The notes: generated from the sequence alone by a model not told the origin. Numbered from the stretch's first letter, positions 45,633 to 54,508 are shown. The stretch is DNA of 64,000 nucleotides from Fundicoccus ignavus (GCF_009659375.1 NZ_WJQT01000003.1:124001-188000); one strand, 5' to 3'. Made by a program: numbers and translations.

Positions 45633-45677
45633 TGAAAAAAGCTTGCAGTCATTTAAATGACTGCAAGCTTTTTATTA
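45633..45677. terminator. Bidirectional terminator before eetB
   Basis: A palindrome of about 40 bases: AAAAAGCTTGCAGTCATTT with its exact complement. Confidence 0.88.
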
Positions 45678-46235
45678 TTCTAACCAACTGATTTGATTTG
45701 TGTTTGAAATTAATTCTTCATGATAAATTCGTAAGCGACTAATTTTGCTTAATAAGTAGTTGCCAACAAAGCCAACTGCAAATCCCGCTAGAATTCCACT
45801 AACAGCAAGAACTGGCATGTAATTGAAAACAGACCATGATCTAGCAAAGAGAGCAGCAACAGCCAATTGGCCGAAGTTATGCATAACGCCACCCATAGTA
45901 GAAATTCCAATTATACTAACACGGTTAGGACCTAATAATTTTACTAGTAGCATTGCAAAGTAGCTCAGAAAACCACCAATTAAACTATACATGAAAGTAG
46001 AAAGCGTACCACCTACTAACATAGTCACAACAATTCTAACCGCAACCACTTGAAAACTGTATTTATTAGGTAAGGTGAAAATAGCGATCACTGTGATTAA
46101 ATTCGCTAGTCCCAATTTTGCTCCTGGAGCAAAAGCAAATGGAGAAGGTATCATTTGCTCTAGAATGCTAATAACTACAGCTTGAGCAGCAAGCATAGCA
46201 ATGTAGACTAATATTTGATACTTACTTTTTCTCAT
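45675..46235 (-). CDS. eetB: EetB-like membrane protein (Gx transporter family)
   Basis: 186 residues with five to six hydrophobic segments and the Gx-transporter signature PSPFAFAPGAKLGLANLITV, then VGGTLSTFMYSLIGGFLSYFAM and GVMHNFGQLAVA. In Listeria, EetB with EetA is required for extracellular electron transfer, probably flavin-related. The ATG at 46235 follows GGAGG at 8 bases; the earlier in-frame ATG at 46250 overlaps that site. It is separated from ndh2 by a tRNA gene on the same strand as eetB. Confidence 0.85.
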   Translation of the reverse strand: MRKSKYQILVYIAMLAAQAVVISILEQMIPSPFAFAPGAKLGLANLITVIAIFTLPNKYSFQVVAVRIVVTMLVGGTLSTFMYSLIGGFLSYFAMLLVKLLGPNRVSIIGISTMGGVMHNFGQLAVAALFARSWSVFNYMPVLAVSGILAGFAVGFVGNYLLSKISRLRIYHEELISNTNQISWLE

Positions 46236-46309
46236 AAACTGTTCCTCCATAGAGATAAAATGTACGAACTAGAAAAGCTTTGTGAAAGGCTTTTAAACCA
46301 ATTGATTGA

Positions 46310-46345
46310 AAATCTAAAAAAGCTTTATAACAAGCTTTTTGTTTA
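46310..46345 (-). terminator. tRNA-Arg terminator
   Basis: On the minus strand AAAAAGCTT and AAGCTTTTT flank a short loop, followed by T residues. Confidence 0.6.
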
Positions 46346-46365
46346 GCTTTACTAAGTAAAATGAA

Positions 46366-46437
46366 CGCCTCTGAAGGGAATCGAACCCCCATTTCAAGAA
46401 CCGGAATCTTGCGTGATATCCATTACACTACAGAGAC
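46366..46437 (-). tRNA. tRNA-Arg (anticodon CCG)
   Basis: The minus strand folds as a cloverleaf. The acceptor arms GTCTCTG and CAGAGGC pair with one G-T. The anticodon stem CAAGA/TCTTG encloses TTCCGGT, giving anticodon CCG for the CGG codon. The T-arm reads GGGGGTTCGATTCCC-like. CCA is not encoded. It lies alone between eetB and ndh2. Confidence 0.93.
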
Positions 46438-46663
46438 TTAACTACTCAATAATACACAGATTCAAATTCATTTGCAAGAAAGGAAATGATTTTATTGAAG
46501 AGAATATACATAAAATTGAGACTAATAAAATCCAAAACGATTGTTTGTTCAATCACATATTTAACCTATAATTATTAGAAAATTAGAAACAAATCAACTG
46601 AGTAAGGATTTAATGAGCTATTGCTACTACTGAACTAATATTTAAATTAAAATTAAAAATTAG

Positions 46664-46692
46664 TTGTCTTTTCCGCTTGTGAAAGGTATACT
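46664..46692 (+). promoter_or_regulatory. ndh2 promoter
   Basis: TTGTCT (46664-46669), 17-base spacer, TATACT (46687-46692). The expected transcript starts near 46699, which favours the TTG at 46729 as start codon. Between the tRNA and this promoter (46438-46663) only AT-rich sequence is seen. Confidence 0.55.
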
Positions 46693-46728
46693 TAATGAGG
46701 ATAAATTTTGAAGGGGGAAGTGGAAATT

Positions 46729-48606
46729 TTGGCAAAAGAAATTGTTATTGTTGGGGCTGGGTATGCAGGTATAGCTGCTGCTCAAAAATTAGGTAAGAAG
46801 TTTAAGAAAGATGATTCTGTAAATATCACTTTGATTGATAGACATTCATATATGACTTATATGACAGAACTACATGAGGTTGCTGCAGCGCGCATCTCTG
46901 CTGATGAAATCAAATATGATTTACAACGTATCTTTAACAAATACAAGAAAGTTAATCTTGTAACAGACTCTATTAAAGAGGTTGATCACGATAAGCAAGA
47001 ATTAGTTGGGGAACAACGCAATTATAAATATGATTATTTAATTTTAGCTATCGGTGGTGAAGCCAACGACTTTGGTGTTGAAGGTGTTAAAGAACACGGA
47101 TTTACTTTATGGTCAATGGAAGCAGCTGAGAGAGTACGCAATCATGTTGAAGAAATCGTATATGCAGCATCGCGCGAACATGATGAAGTAAAACGTCGTG
47201 CAATGTTATCATTTGTAGTCTGCGGAGCTGGCTTTACAGGTGTTGAAATGGTTGGAGAATTAAATGAATGGTTACCAATCTTAGCAAAAGAATACAAAAT
47301 TAATACAAATGAAATTTCAGTTCATAACGTTGAAGCAGCACCTTCAATCTTAAATACTGTTACAGAAGTTGAGCAAGAACGTGCATTAAAATTCATGCGT
47401 AAAGAAGGTATTCAAGTTTCATTAGGCGATGGAATTGTAAAAGTTGCAGAAGACCACATTGAATTAGCTTCAGGACGTAAAATTCCATCTTATACTACAA
47501 TCTGGACTGCTGGTGTTCAAGCAAATCAAGAAGCAGCAGAATGGGGATTTGAAAGAGCTCGAGCTGGACGTTTAGTTGCAGATGAATTCATGCAAGCTAA
47601 AGGTTATGATAATGTATGGATGGCAGGAGACGTAGTTTATTACGAAGAACCTGAAACTGGACGTCCAACACCTCAAATCGTTCAAGCTGCTGAACAAACT
47701 GGACATACAGCTGCTGTAAACTTAATTGCAGCAATTACTGGAGAAGAAAAAGAAGCTTACAAAGGGAAATATGATGGAAACATGGTTTCAATCGGTTCTC
47801 GTTACGGCGTAGCTTTATTATATGGAAAATATCATTTACAAGGTTTCTTAGCTATGTTTGTTAAACATGCAAGTAACGTAATTTACTTTTTAAGTATTAG
47901 AAGTTTATACTATGCGGTTAGATATGTTAAAGATGAATTCTTCGATGTAAAACATAAACGCAATATCTTCCGAGGGCACACATCAACTAAAGGAAATATT
48001 CTTTGGTCAGTTCCTATGCGCTTGTTCTATGGTGCAATGTGGACTGTTGAAGGATTGAAGAAAACTTTCGGTATGTTCGATGGTACATCTTGGTTTGGAG
48101 ATACTGTAGTATTCCCATTCCCATGGCTACAAGATGTTGTATCAGGTGCATCAGAAGCAACTTCATCAGCTTCAACTGCTGCAACAGAAGTTGCTAATAC
48201 AGTATTTAGCTTGAACTATGTATATGGTGAAGAACCAATGTTAGTATTCGATTCAATGCCAGGTTGGTTTGCTTCAATCATGGAGTTCATGATGCCAAAC
48301 CAAGATGTTGCATTATTTATGCAAAAAATGATGTCATTAGTAGAACTAGGAATTGGTTTATGTTTAATGGCAGGTCTCTTCACTTGGTTAGTAAGTGCAG
48401 TTACAATTGCATTAGTAGCAATGTTCTGTCTATCAGGTATGTTCGTATGGGTTAACTTATGGTTCGTTCCAGCTGCTTTAGCAATTATGAATGGTGCAGG
48501 TAAAGCATTTGGATTAGATCACTGGGTGCTACCTTGGTTAGGGAAAATCCTAGATAAATGGGCTTATGGCACACCTAAACATATTTACAAGCAAGGTGTC
48601 CAATAA
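46729..48606 (+). CDS. ndh2: Type II NADH dehydrogenase with C-terminal membrane domain (Ndh2, EET type)
   Basis: 625 residues. The N-terminal two-thirds is an NDH-2: FAD site IVIVGAGYAGIAAAQKLG, NAD site FVVCGAGFTGVEMVGEL and the FAD-closing VWMAGDVV. After the normal end near residue 400 comes an extra C-terminal part with about four to five hydrophobic segments, including MSLVELGIGLCLMAGLFTW, resembling DoxX. This extended form is characteristic of Listeria-type EET Ndh2, which passes NADH electrons to demethylmenaquinone. The TTG start at 46729 is placed by the promoter and by GGGGG 11 bases upstream. Confidence 0.93.
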   Translation: MAKEIVIVGAGYAGIAAAQKLGKKFKKDDSVNITLIDRHSYMTYMTELHEVAAARISADEIKYDLQRIFNKYKKVNLVTDSIKEVDHDKQELVGEQRNYKYDYLILAIGGEANDFGVEGVKEHGFTLWSMEAAERVRNHVEEIVYAASREHDEVKRRAMLSFVVCGAGFTGVEMVGELNEWLPILAKEYKINTNEISVHNVEAAPSILNTVTEVEQERALKFMRKEGIQVSLGDGIVKVAEDHIELASGRKIPSYTTIWTAGVQANQEAAEWGFERARAGRLVADEFMQAKGYDNVWMAGDVVYYEEPETGRPTPQIVQAAEQTGHTAAVNLIAAITGEEKEAYKGKYDGNMVSIGSRYGVALLYGKYHLQGFLAMFVKHASNVIYFLSIRSLYYAVRYVKDEFFDVKHKRNIFRGHTSTKGNILWSVPMRLFYGAMWTVEGLKKTFGMFDGTSWFGDTVVFPFPWLQDVVSGASEATSSASTAATEVANTVFSLNYVYGEEPMLVFDSMPGWFASIMEFMMPNQDVALFMQKMMSLVELGIGLCLMAGLFTWLVSAVTIALVAMFCLSGMFVWVNLWFVPAALAIMNGAGKAFGLDHWVLPWLGKILDKWAYGTPKHIYKQGVQ

Positions 48607-48623
48607 TTAATAGACTTTAAATA

Positions 48624-48714
48624 ACAGTACTGGTAATACTTTGGTGAGAAAGGTTGGCACATGATACGTCATAGCTGCTTAAATCACCGTAAGTACTATC
48701 AGTACTTTTTTATT
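48624..48714 (+). terminator. Long branched hairpin after ndh2
   Basis: AGTACT near 48629 pairs with AGTACT near 48702 (self-complementary arms). GGTGA pairs with TCACC inside, and ATGAtacgTCAT forms the apex. TTTTTTA follows. It is longer and more branched than an ordinary terminator. Confidence 0.65.
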
Positions 48715-48795
48715 TTTGAAACTATAATATATTTCGTTGTTTACCAATCAATGTAGTATAATATAACAATCATAGTAGAACGGGGAGAGATAGGC

Positions 48796-49773
48796 TTGGT
48801 ACATGCAATTTGGCGAAATTACCCTGAAATAGAAACAGCCTTATATGATGTGAAGAAGATAATTCACGATGAATTAGCGATAAGTTCTCCCTCTGTAAGT
48901 AATAAAATACGAGAGTATGTAGATGCACCAGGAAAATACACTAGAGCAGGTCTTTGTTTAATGTTTGCAAAATTAAATTATAAGAAATTGCCGAAAGAAA
49001 TACTATATGTCGCAGCCGGAATTGAAATGTTACATCTTGCAACTTTAATTCATGATGATGTAATTGATGAAGCTGATAATCGACGAGGCATCCAGGGACT
49101 TCATAAAACGCACTCTAATCGTATTGCGATATACGCAGGGGATTATTTATTAGCTTATTCTGGCAGGTTATTTAAGAAAGCGTATAAGTTGTTTGAAGGG
49201 GATAGTATAGATGATTGGGCGATGGAAAGAATATTAGATGGCGAAATTAGTCAGTTACAAAATCAATTTGAACCATCAATTTCTATCTACCAGTATTTAA
49301 GACAAATTAGAGGAAAGACGGCAATATTATTTGCTTTGGCCACTTATTCTGGGACTGCTCATCCAGAAGTAAGTAGATTTAAACGTCGTCAAGCATTTTA
49401 TATTGGGTTAGAAATAGGTATGGCTTTCCAATTAACGGATGATCTAATTGATTATAAAATAGATCAGACTGCGTCAGGTAAGCCACAATTACAAGATGTT
49501 CAAAACGGAATATATACTGCGCCTTTAATTCTAGCAATGCAAGAGAATGATTTTAATTATAGCTTGCTTTTTTCTAGAGGACATCTTTGGAGTGAGAATC
49601 AACTAGATGACTTAGTAATAGAACTTAATAAATTTGAAGTGTTTGATAAAACAGAAGGATTTGTTAAGGCTTACTTGAATAAAGCATTAAGTAAAATGGA
49701 TAAATTTTCAAAAAGAAAAGAAATGAACGATATAAAAGAATTGCTAAGCGTTGTTATGAAAAGAAATTTTTAA
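48796..49773 (+). CDS. dmkB: Polyprenyl diphosphate synthase for demethylmenaquinone (DmkB)
   Basis: 325 residues, a trans-prenyltransferase. The first aspartate-rich motif is LIHDDVIDEADNRRG and the second LTDDLIDYKID. It builds the isoprenoid tail that DmkA attaches to the naphthoate ring. GKYTRAGL replaces the usual GKRLRP, a divergence worth noting. The TTG start at 48796 follows ACGGGGAGAG. It lies between ndh2 and pplA in the EET locus. Confidence 0.9.
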   Translation: MVHAIWRNYPEIETALYDVKKIIHDELAISSPSVSNKIREYVDAPGKYTRAGLCLMFAKLNYKKLPKEILYVAAGIEMLHLATLIHDDVIDEADNRRGIQGLHKTHSNRIAIYAGDYLLAYSGRLFKKAYKLFEGDSIDDWAMERILDGEISQLQNQFEPSISIYQYLRQIRGKTAILFALATYSGTAHPEVSRFKRRQAFYIGLEIGMAFQLTDDLIDYKIDQTASGKPQLQDVQNGIYTAPLILAMQENDFNYSLLFSRGHLWSENQLDDLVIELNKFEVFDKTEGFVKAYLNKALSKMDKFSKRKEMNDIKELLSVVMKRNF

Positions 49774-49873
49774 TGTTAACTTAGCACTTTACTAGACAAA
49801 ATGATTAAATTGTTTTAGTATAAAATTAAGATCTAGTATAAAACTATTTTTTTAGTAAAAGGAGAGAAATTAA

Positions 49874-51109
49874 ATGGAAATGAAAAAAGTTTTTCTTAAA
49901 AGCACATTACTATTAGGTTCGGTCTTTGTTTTAGCGGCATGTGCCGGCGATGACACAGCTACTGAATCAACAACTGAGGAAACTTCTAGTGTTGTAGAAT
50001 CTGTTTCAGAAGAGACAGTTGAAGAGACAGTAGAAGAGGAAACAACTGAGGAAGAATCAGTAGAAGAGGAAACAACTGAGGAAGAATCAGTAGAAGAAGA
50101 AACATCTGAAGAAGAATCAGTAGAAGAAGAAACATCTGAAGAAGAATCAGTAGAAGAAGAAACATCTGAGGAAGAATCAGTAGAAGAAGAAACATCTGAG
50201 GAAGAATCAGTAGAAGAAGAAACATCTGAGGAAGAATCAGTAGAAGAAGAAACATCTGAAGAAGAATCAGTAGAAGAAGAAACATCTGAGGAAGAATCAG
50301 TAGAAGAAGAAACATCTGAAGAAGAATCAGTAGAAGAAGAAACATCTGAGGAAGAATCAGTAGAAGAGTCAACAGAAGCTTTAGTTGATGGCGAATATAC
50401 AGCTGTTTCGAATGAAGATGAGAATGGTTGGTCAGTATTACACGTAATCACTGTAGAAGATGGAGAAATTACAGTTTCAGACTTTAACTACGTGAATGCA
50501 GAAGGCGACTTGAAATCTGAAGATGAAGAATACAATACTATGATGGAAGAAAAATCTGGTGTATCTGCAGCAGATGCAATGGTTCAATTAAATGAAGCAT
50601 TAGTTGAAGCTCAATCAGCTGAAGTAGACGTTGTATCTGGTGCTACTGGAACATCTGAAACATTCGTTAAATCAACTAAAGCATTATTGGCAGCAGCAGC
50701 TGAAGGTAATACTGATGAAATCAATATTGATGAGTTAAGCGAATTACAAGATGGTGAATATACTTTAACAACAGAAGCTGACGAACGTGGTTGGGCTCAC
50801 CAATTCACAATTGTTGTAGAAGGTGGCGTAATCACAGAATCTAAATACGACATGGTTGATGCTGATGGTAACTTGAAATCAGAAGACGAAGAATACAATA
50901 CTAACATGGAAGAAGGAAGTGGAACTTCTTTCGCTACAGCAGTAGAAGAATTGAATGCTGCATTAGTTGAAAAACAATCACTTGAAGGTATTGAAGTAGT
51001 TTCTGGTGCATCAAGTACATCTGATTCATTCTTGAAATACGCAGAATTATTATTAGCAGCAGCTGCTGAAGGTAACACTGACCCAATCGAAGCTGAATTA
51101 GCTGAATAA
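49874..51109 (+). CDS. pplA: FMN-binding surface lipoprotein with acidic repeat stalk (PplA-like)
   Basis: 411 residues. The lipobox is VLAACAGDD. Residues about 35-168 form a low-complexity Glu/Ser/Thr/Val stalk built of 10-residue units (EEESVEEETS), eleven copies of the ESVEE core, encoded by near-identical 30-bp repeats. Two FMN-binding domains follow, each starting DGEYT. The first carries the covalent flavin motif VVSGATGTS, the second VVSGASSTS with serine at the acceptor position. In Listeria, PplA shuttles electrons from the membrane quinol to outside acceptors. Strong GGAGAG start signal. Confidence 0.92.
   Translation: MEMKKVFLKSTLLLGSVFVLAACAGDDTATESTTEETSSVVESVSEETVEETVEEETTEEESVEEETTEEESVEEETSEEESVEEETSEEESVEEETSEEESVEEETSEEESVEEETSEEESVEEETSEEESVEEETSEEESVEEETSEEESVEEETSEEESVEESTEALVDGEYTAVSNEDENGWSVLHVITVEDGEITVSDFNYVNAEGDLKSEDEEYNTMMEEKSGVSAADAMVQLNEALVEAQSAEVDVVSGATGTSETFVKSTKALLAAAAEGNTDEINIDELSELQDGEYTLTTEADERGWAHQFTIVVEGGVITESKYDMVDADGNLKSEDEEYNTNMEEGSGTSFATAVEELNAALVEKQSLEGIEVVSGASSTSDSFLKYAELLLAAAAEGNTDPIEAELAE
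50039..50368 (+). repeat. 30-bp tandem repeat array in pplA
   Basis: Eleven copies of a 30-base unit containing GAAGAATCAGTAGAAGAAGA, in frame, encoding EEESVEEETS. Units differ only at ACT/TCT and GAA/GAG positions, so copy number is likely to vary by slippage or recombination. Confidence 0.92.
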
Positions 51110-51132
51110 TTTACTTTTATAAATTTAGGCTG

Positions 51133-51160
51133 GAAGGAATCTTAGGATTCCTTCTTTTTT
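51133..51160 (+). terminator. Terminator after pplA
   Basis: GAAGGAATC pairs with GATTCCTTC, followed by six T. Confidence 0.85.
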
Positions 51161-51263
51161 GTTGATTTTTACCATTAATACATAGACAGCTATCCCTTAC
51201 TTACTTAAATGTGTTAAAATATTAACAATCGAATGATTATAGTTCTAAGGGAGAATGGTTAAT

Positions 51264-52388
51264 ATGATAGTTAATAAACAAATGAAAATAGGCGTTTTAT
51301 TGTTAAGTGTGTTTACGCTTTTGGGTTGTGCAGCAAACGATGAAACTGAAAAAGCAACTGATGTAGTGAGTCAGGCATCACCTACAACAGAAAATTATGT
51401 AGGTGATCCTTTAAAAATTACGAAAACACCGACATCGAGAACCGAAACGTTGTTACATACCGCAGTGCAAATTCAAGTTTTTCACGAAGGCGAGGAAGTA
51501 GAAGCAGCATTGAATGATGCATTTGATTATATGGAAGCAATGGAAGTACAATTCAGTACTAATTTAGAAGGTTCGGATGTATATCGAATAAATCAAGCAG
51601 CTGGCGTAGAATCAGTTGAAGTAGATGAAGAAACCTTCGCAGTAATTAAACAAGCATTAAATATTGCTGAACAAAGCAAAGGTAAGTTTGATATTTCCAT
51701 TGGTGCCGTTACAAACTTGTGGCAGATTGGATCTGAAGATGCGCGTAAACCTAGTGATGATGAAATAGATGCGGCATTACCTTTAATTGATTATCGAAAA
51801 ATTACCATAGATGAAGAAAATCTAACAGTTAAACTAGAGGTAAAGGGTATGGTCATTGAATTGGGAGGAATATCCAAAGGCTACATCGGAGGTAGAGTTC
51901 GAGATATATTAGCTAGTCACGGTGTAACGACCGCTATCATTAATTTAGGTGGTAACGTTGTTGTAATGGGCACATCACCCTCTAATGAAGAAGGTTGGAA
52001 TGTTGGGGTTCAAGATCCAGATGAAACAAGAGGACAAGTCGTAGGGACACAAAGAGTTACAAATGGTGCAGTCGTAACTTCAGGAATTTATGAACGCTTT
52101 GTCGAAGTAGATGGCATTAAATATCATCATATCTTAGATCCGTTGACTGGATATCCTTTGGACAATGAAATTTCAGGTGTAACGGTATTTGCTAATACTT
52201 CTTTTGAGGGAGATTCTTATTCAACGGCATTATTCTTGTTTGGTATTGAGGATGGGATAAATTTTGTCGAATCCATTGAAGGTTTAGAAGCCGTTTTTGT
52301 AGATAAAGATCATGGTGTCCATCTTACATCCGGATTAAAAGACACTTTTGAATTAACTAATGAGGAGTATCACTTAGCAGATGAATAA
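51264..52388 (+). CDS. fmnB: FAD:protein FMN transferase, ApbE lipoprotein (FmnB)
   Basis: 374 residues with lipobox FTLLGCAAN. The ApbE domain shows MEVQFSTNLEGSDVYRIN, DISIGAVTNLW, ELGGISKGYIG, INLGGNVVVMG and the metal-site TSGIYERFVEVDG...HHILDP region. FmnB attaches FMN from FAD to threonine or serine of exported flavoproteins, here PplA encoded just upstream. The ATG at 51264 is 10 bases after GGGAG; an ATG at 51255 abuts it. It overlaps dmkA by eight bases. Confidence 0.93.
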   Translation: MIVNKQMKIGVLLLSVFTLLGCAANDETEKATDVVSQASPTTENYVGDPLKITKTPTSRTETLLHTAVQIQVFHEGEEVEAALNDAFDYMEAMEVQFSTNLEGSDVYRINQAAGVESVEVDEETFAVIKQALNIAEQSKGKFDISIGAVTNLWQIGSEDARKPSDDEIDAALPLIDYRKITIDEENLTVKLEVKGMVIELGGISKGYIGGRVRDILASHGVTTAIINLGGNVVVMGTSPSNEEGWNVGVQDPDETRGQVVGTQRVTNGAVVTSGIYERFVEVDGIKYHHILDPLTGYPLDNEISGVTVFANTSFEGDSYSTALFLFGIEDGINFVESIEGLEAVFVDKDHGVHLTSGLKDTFELTNEEYHLADE

Positions 52389-53325
52389 AGAAAAAATACT
52401 AATATTTCTAGAGTTTGTAGAATTAAGAACTAAAATAGCTAGCGTTTTTCCAATGATGATTGGTTTTTTGTGGACGTATTATCATTATCAACAATTTAAT
52501 TGGTTAAATTCAATTTTATTTGCGATTTCAGTCATATTTTTTGATATGTGTACAACTGCAATAAATAATACTGTTGATTATCATAAAGCAATAGATATGA
52601 ATTATAAGCATGAAGAGAATGTGATCGGTAGAAATAATTTAAGTTTTAAAACAATGATTATGATAGTCTTTGCTTTATTAGCGGTTGCGACTGTGTTTGC
52701 GATTAGTTTAATTTTTCTCACTGATTTTTTGTTATTAATACTAGGGGGAATTTGTTTCTTCTTGGGAATCACTTATACATTTGGCCCAACCCCAATTTCA
52801 AGAAGTCCTTTTGGCGAAATCATGTCAGGTGGGACGATGGGATTTGGAATATTCTTTCTTGCGGTCTATATGACCATGTATGAAAAGTTATTGACATCAG
52901 TTCACACAATGGGAAATATCAATATTAGCTTTGCTTGGTTTGAGGCAATGAAGATATTTATGATGAGTATCCCGTTGATTTGTTTAATTGCGAATATTAT
53001 GTTAGCCAATAATACACGCGATTTAGAAACAGATATCATTAATGAGCGTAAGACATTAGTTTTCTATATAGGAAAGAAAAATGCAGTTATTCTGTACCAA
53101 ATATTAAGTTTATTACCATGGATAGCATGGTTGTTGTATATAGTAAGTGGGATTTTACCAGTGTGGTCAATAATAAGTTTTGGTTTAATACCTAAACATT
53201 ATGGTAGTGTGATGCGTTTTAAAGAGAAACAAACAAGAGAAACTTTTCCAGAAGCGATAAAAAGTTTCACCTTGTTTGCAAGTATGTATGTAATTGTATT
53301 GCTTTTAGCAAGCATCATTGGTTAA
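52381..53325 (+). CDS. dmkA: 1,4-dihydroxy-2-naphthoate polyprenyltransferase (DmkA/MenA family)
   Basis: 314 residues, UbiA superfamily, about eight membrane segments. The second aspartate motif is NNTRDLETDIINERKTL, as in MenA. The first reads NNTVDYHKAID, with Asn where MenA usually has Asp (NDxxD). It joins the prenyl chain made by DmkB to dihydroxynaphthoate, giving demethylmenaquinone for Ndh2. Start overlaps the end of fmnB. No ubiE-type methylase is nearby, consistent with demethylmenaquinone as end product. Confidence 0.9.
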   Translation: MNKEKILIFLEFVELRTKIASVFPMMIGFLWTYYHYQQFNWLNSILFAISVIFFDMCTTAINNTVDYHKAIDMNYKHEENVIGRNNLSFKTMIMIVFALLAVATVFAISLIFLTDFLLLILGGICFFLGITYTFGPTPISRSPFGEIMSGGTMGFGIFFLAVYMTMYEKLLTSVHTMGNINISFAWFEAMKIFMMSIPLICLIANIMLANNTRDLETDIINERKTLVFYIGKKNAVILYQILSLLPWIAWLLYIVSGILPVWSIISFGLIPKHYGSVMRFKEKQTRETFPEAIKSFTLFASMYVIVLLLASIIG

Positions 53326-53328
53326 CGG

Positions 53329-53739
53329 TCATAGGGGTAGAATCAACTCATCCTCACTCATGGTTCCAAGGATTTCAATAATAAAACCGTGAGGGAGACA
53401 AATTGCAGTTTGTCCTGGGCGGCTAATCCATCCTGTTTTAACGCCAACTTGATCAGGACTATTATCTTCTTTAATGCGTATTCGGTCGCCTTGCTTCTCG
53501 ATTATATTATATTGACCTGGATTAGGATGGTATGTTTTTATTTCTTGCTCAGAACCTTCTTCTAAAATAAAACGGTCAACTTCTTGGCCGTTTATTTTTA
53601 TAATTGCCACAATTTCTTGGTTTTCTGATTGATTTCCATAGACATAGGCAGTTACTAATGTTGGTGCAAAAGAAAGAAGTAAAGCAAGACCAATGATGAC
53701 AAAATCAAAAGGTCGAAATTGTTTGAAAAATATTTTCAT
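53329..53739 (-). CDS. eetA: NusG domain II protein (EetA-like)
   Basis: 136 residues. An N-terminal membrane segment (FVIIGLALLLSFAPTLVTAYVYG) anchors an extracellular NusG_II beta domain (IIKINGQEVDRFIL, YNIIEKQGDRIRIKEDNSPDQ, GWISRPGQTAICLPHGFIIEI). This is the EetA architecture of the Listeria EET locus, which works with EetB. GAGGTGATTA precedes the ATG. It is convergent with dmkA with only three bases between stop codons, and no clear terminator separates them. Confidence 0.88.
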   Translation of the reverse strand: MKIFFKQFRPFDFVIIGLALLLSFAPTLVTAYVYGNQSENQEIVAIIKINGQEVDRFILEEGSEQEIKTYHPNPGQYNIIEKQGDRIRIKEDNSPDQVGVKTGWISRPGQTAICLPHGFIIEILGTMSEDELILPL

Positions 53740-53892
53740 TTAATCACCTCTATTTTCAAAAGAATTACACTTAACTACTATTGTATTCCAAACACAGAGC
53801 CTTTTCTAGCTTTTGTATGTTTTTTTTGTTATCATTATTAGTGTGCAAAAATTATTATTAGGCATTAATAAGAAAAAAGGAGATAGATAATT

Positions 53893-54501
53893 ATGGCAAT
53901 TAAGGCAGATGTAAGAAAAAGTACTGGTACAAGTGCTTCTCGTAAAGCGCGTAAAGTAGGTTTAATTCCAGTTACCTTATATGGGAATGGTATTGAAACA
54001 GTTTCTTTAACTGTAGATCGTCGTGAGTTTGACGCTTTGTTGAAACGTGAGGGGGCAAACGCAGTCTTTGATCTTGAGTATGATGGCAATGTTCAAAAAG
54101 TTTGGATCAAGGATTTTGCTAAAGCATCATTACAAGATGAGTTTTATAGCTTAGACTTAGAGGCGATTTCTAAGGACCAAAAATTAACTGTTGATGTTCC
54201 TTTAGTACTTATCAATGAAGAAACATTAAAAGAGGGTATTGTTGAATTAATCGCTAATACCGTTCAAGTGGAAACAACACCGGATAATATTCCTTCCAAT
54301 ATTGAAATTGATGTTGAAGGATTAGTAATTGGTGATGTTAAAACAGTTGCTGATTTAAGTATTCCTGCAAACGTTGAAGTTTTAGATGATGGGGAACAAA
54401 CAGTGGTAACAGTTTCAGCTCCAACAGAAGTTCCTGAAGAATCAGATGAAGAAGTAGCTGAGCCAGAAGTTATTGGTGAAGAGGAAACTCAAGAAGATTA
54501 A
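53893..54501 (+). CDS. rplY: 50S ribosomal protein L25/general stress protein Ctc
   Basis: 202 residues, the long TL5/Ctc form: an N-terminal L25 domain that binds 5S rRNA (RKSTGTSASRKARKVGLIPVTLYG) and a C-terminal beta domain (SNIEIDVEGLVIGD), ending in an acidic tail. The ATG follows AAGGAGATAG. Single gene with a terminator at 54509. Confidence 0.95.
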   Translation: MAIKADVRKSTGTSASRKARKVGLIPVTLYGNGIETVSLTVDRREFDALLKREGANAVFDLEYDGNVQKVWIKDFAKASLQDEFYSLDLEAISKDQKLTVDVPLVLINEETLKEGIVELIANTVQVETTPDNIPSNIEIDVEGLVIGDVKTVADLSIPANVEVLDDGEQTVVTVSAPTEVPEESDEEVAEPEVIGEEETQED

Positions 54502-54508
54502 TAGATGT

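Noticed and set aside
46366-46437. tRNA-Arg as a genomic-island integration site
   Set aside because: No integrase and no duplicated tRNA 3' end are visible; the EET genes have the same base composition as their surroundings.
50039-50368. Regular 30-bp repeats considered as a CRISPR array
   Set aside because: There are no unique spacers, the units are contiguous and in frame within pplA, and no cas genes are near.
49870-50451. Minus-strand open frame with Ser-Asp repeats resembling an adhesin
   Set aside because: It is the antisense of the pplA 30-bp repeat array; it has no ribosome binding site and pplA is clearly the real gene.
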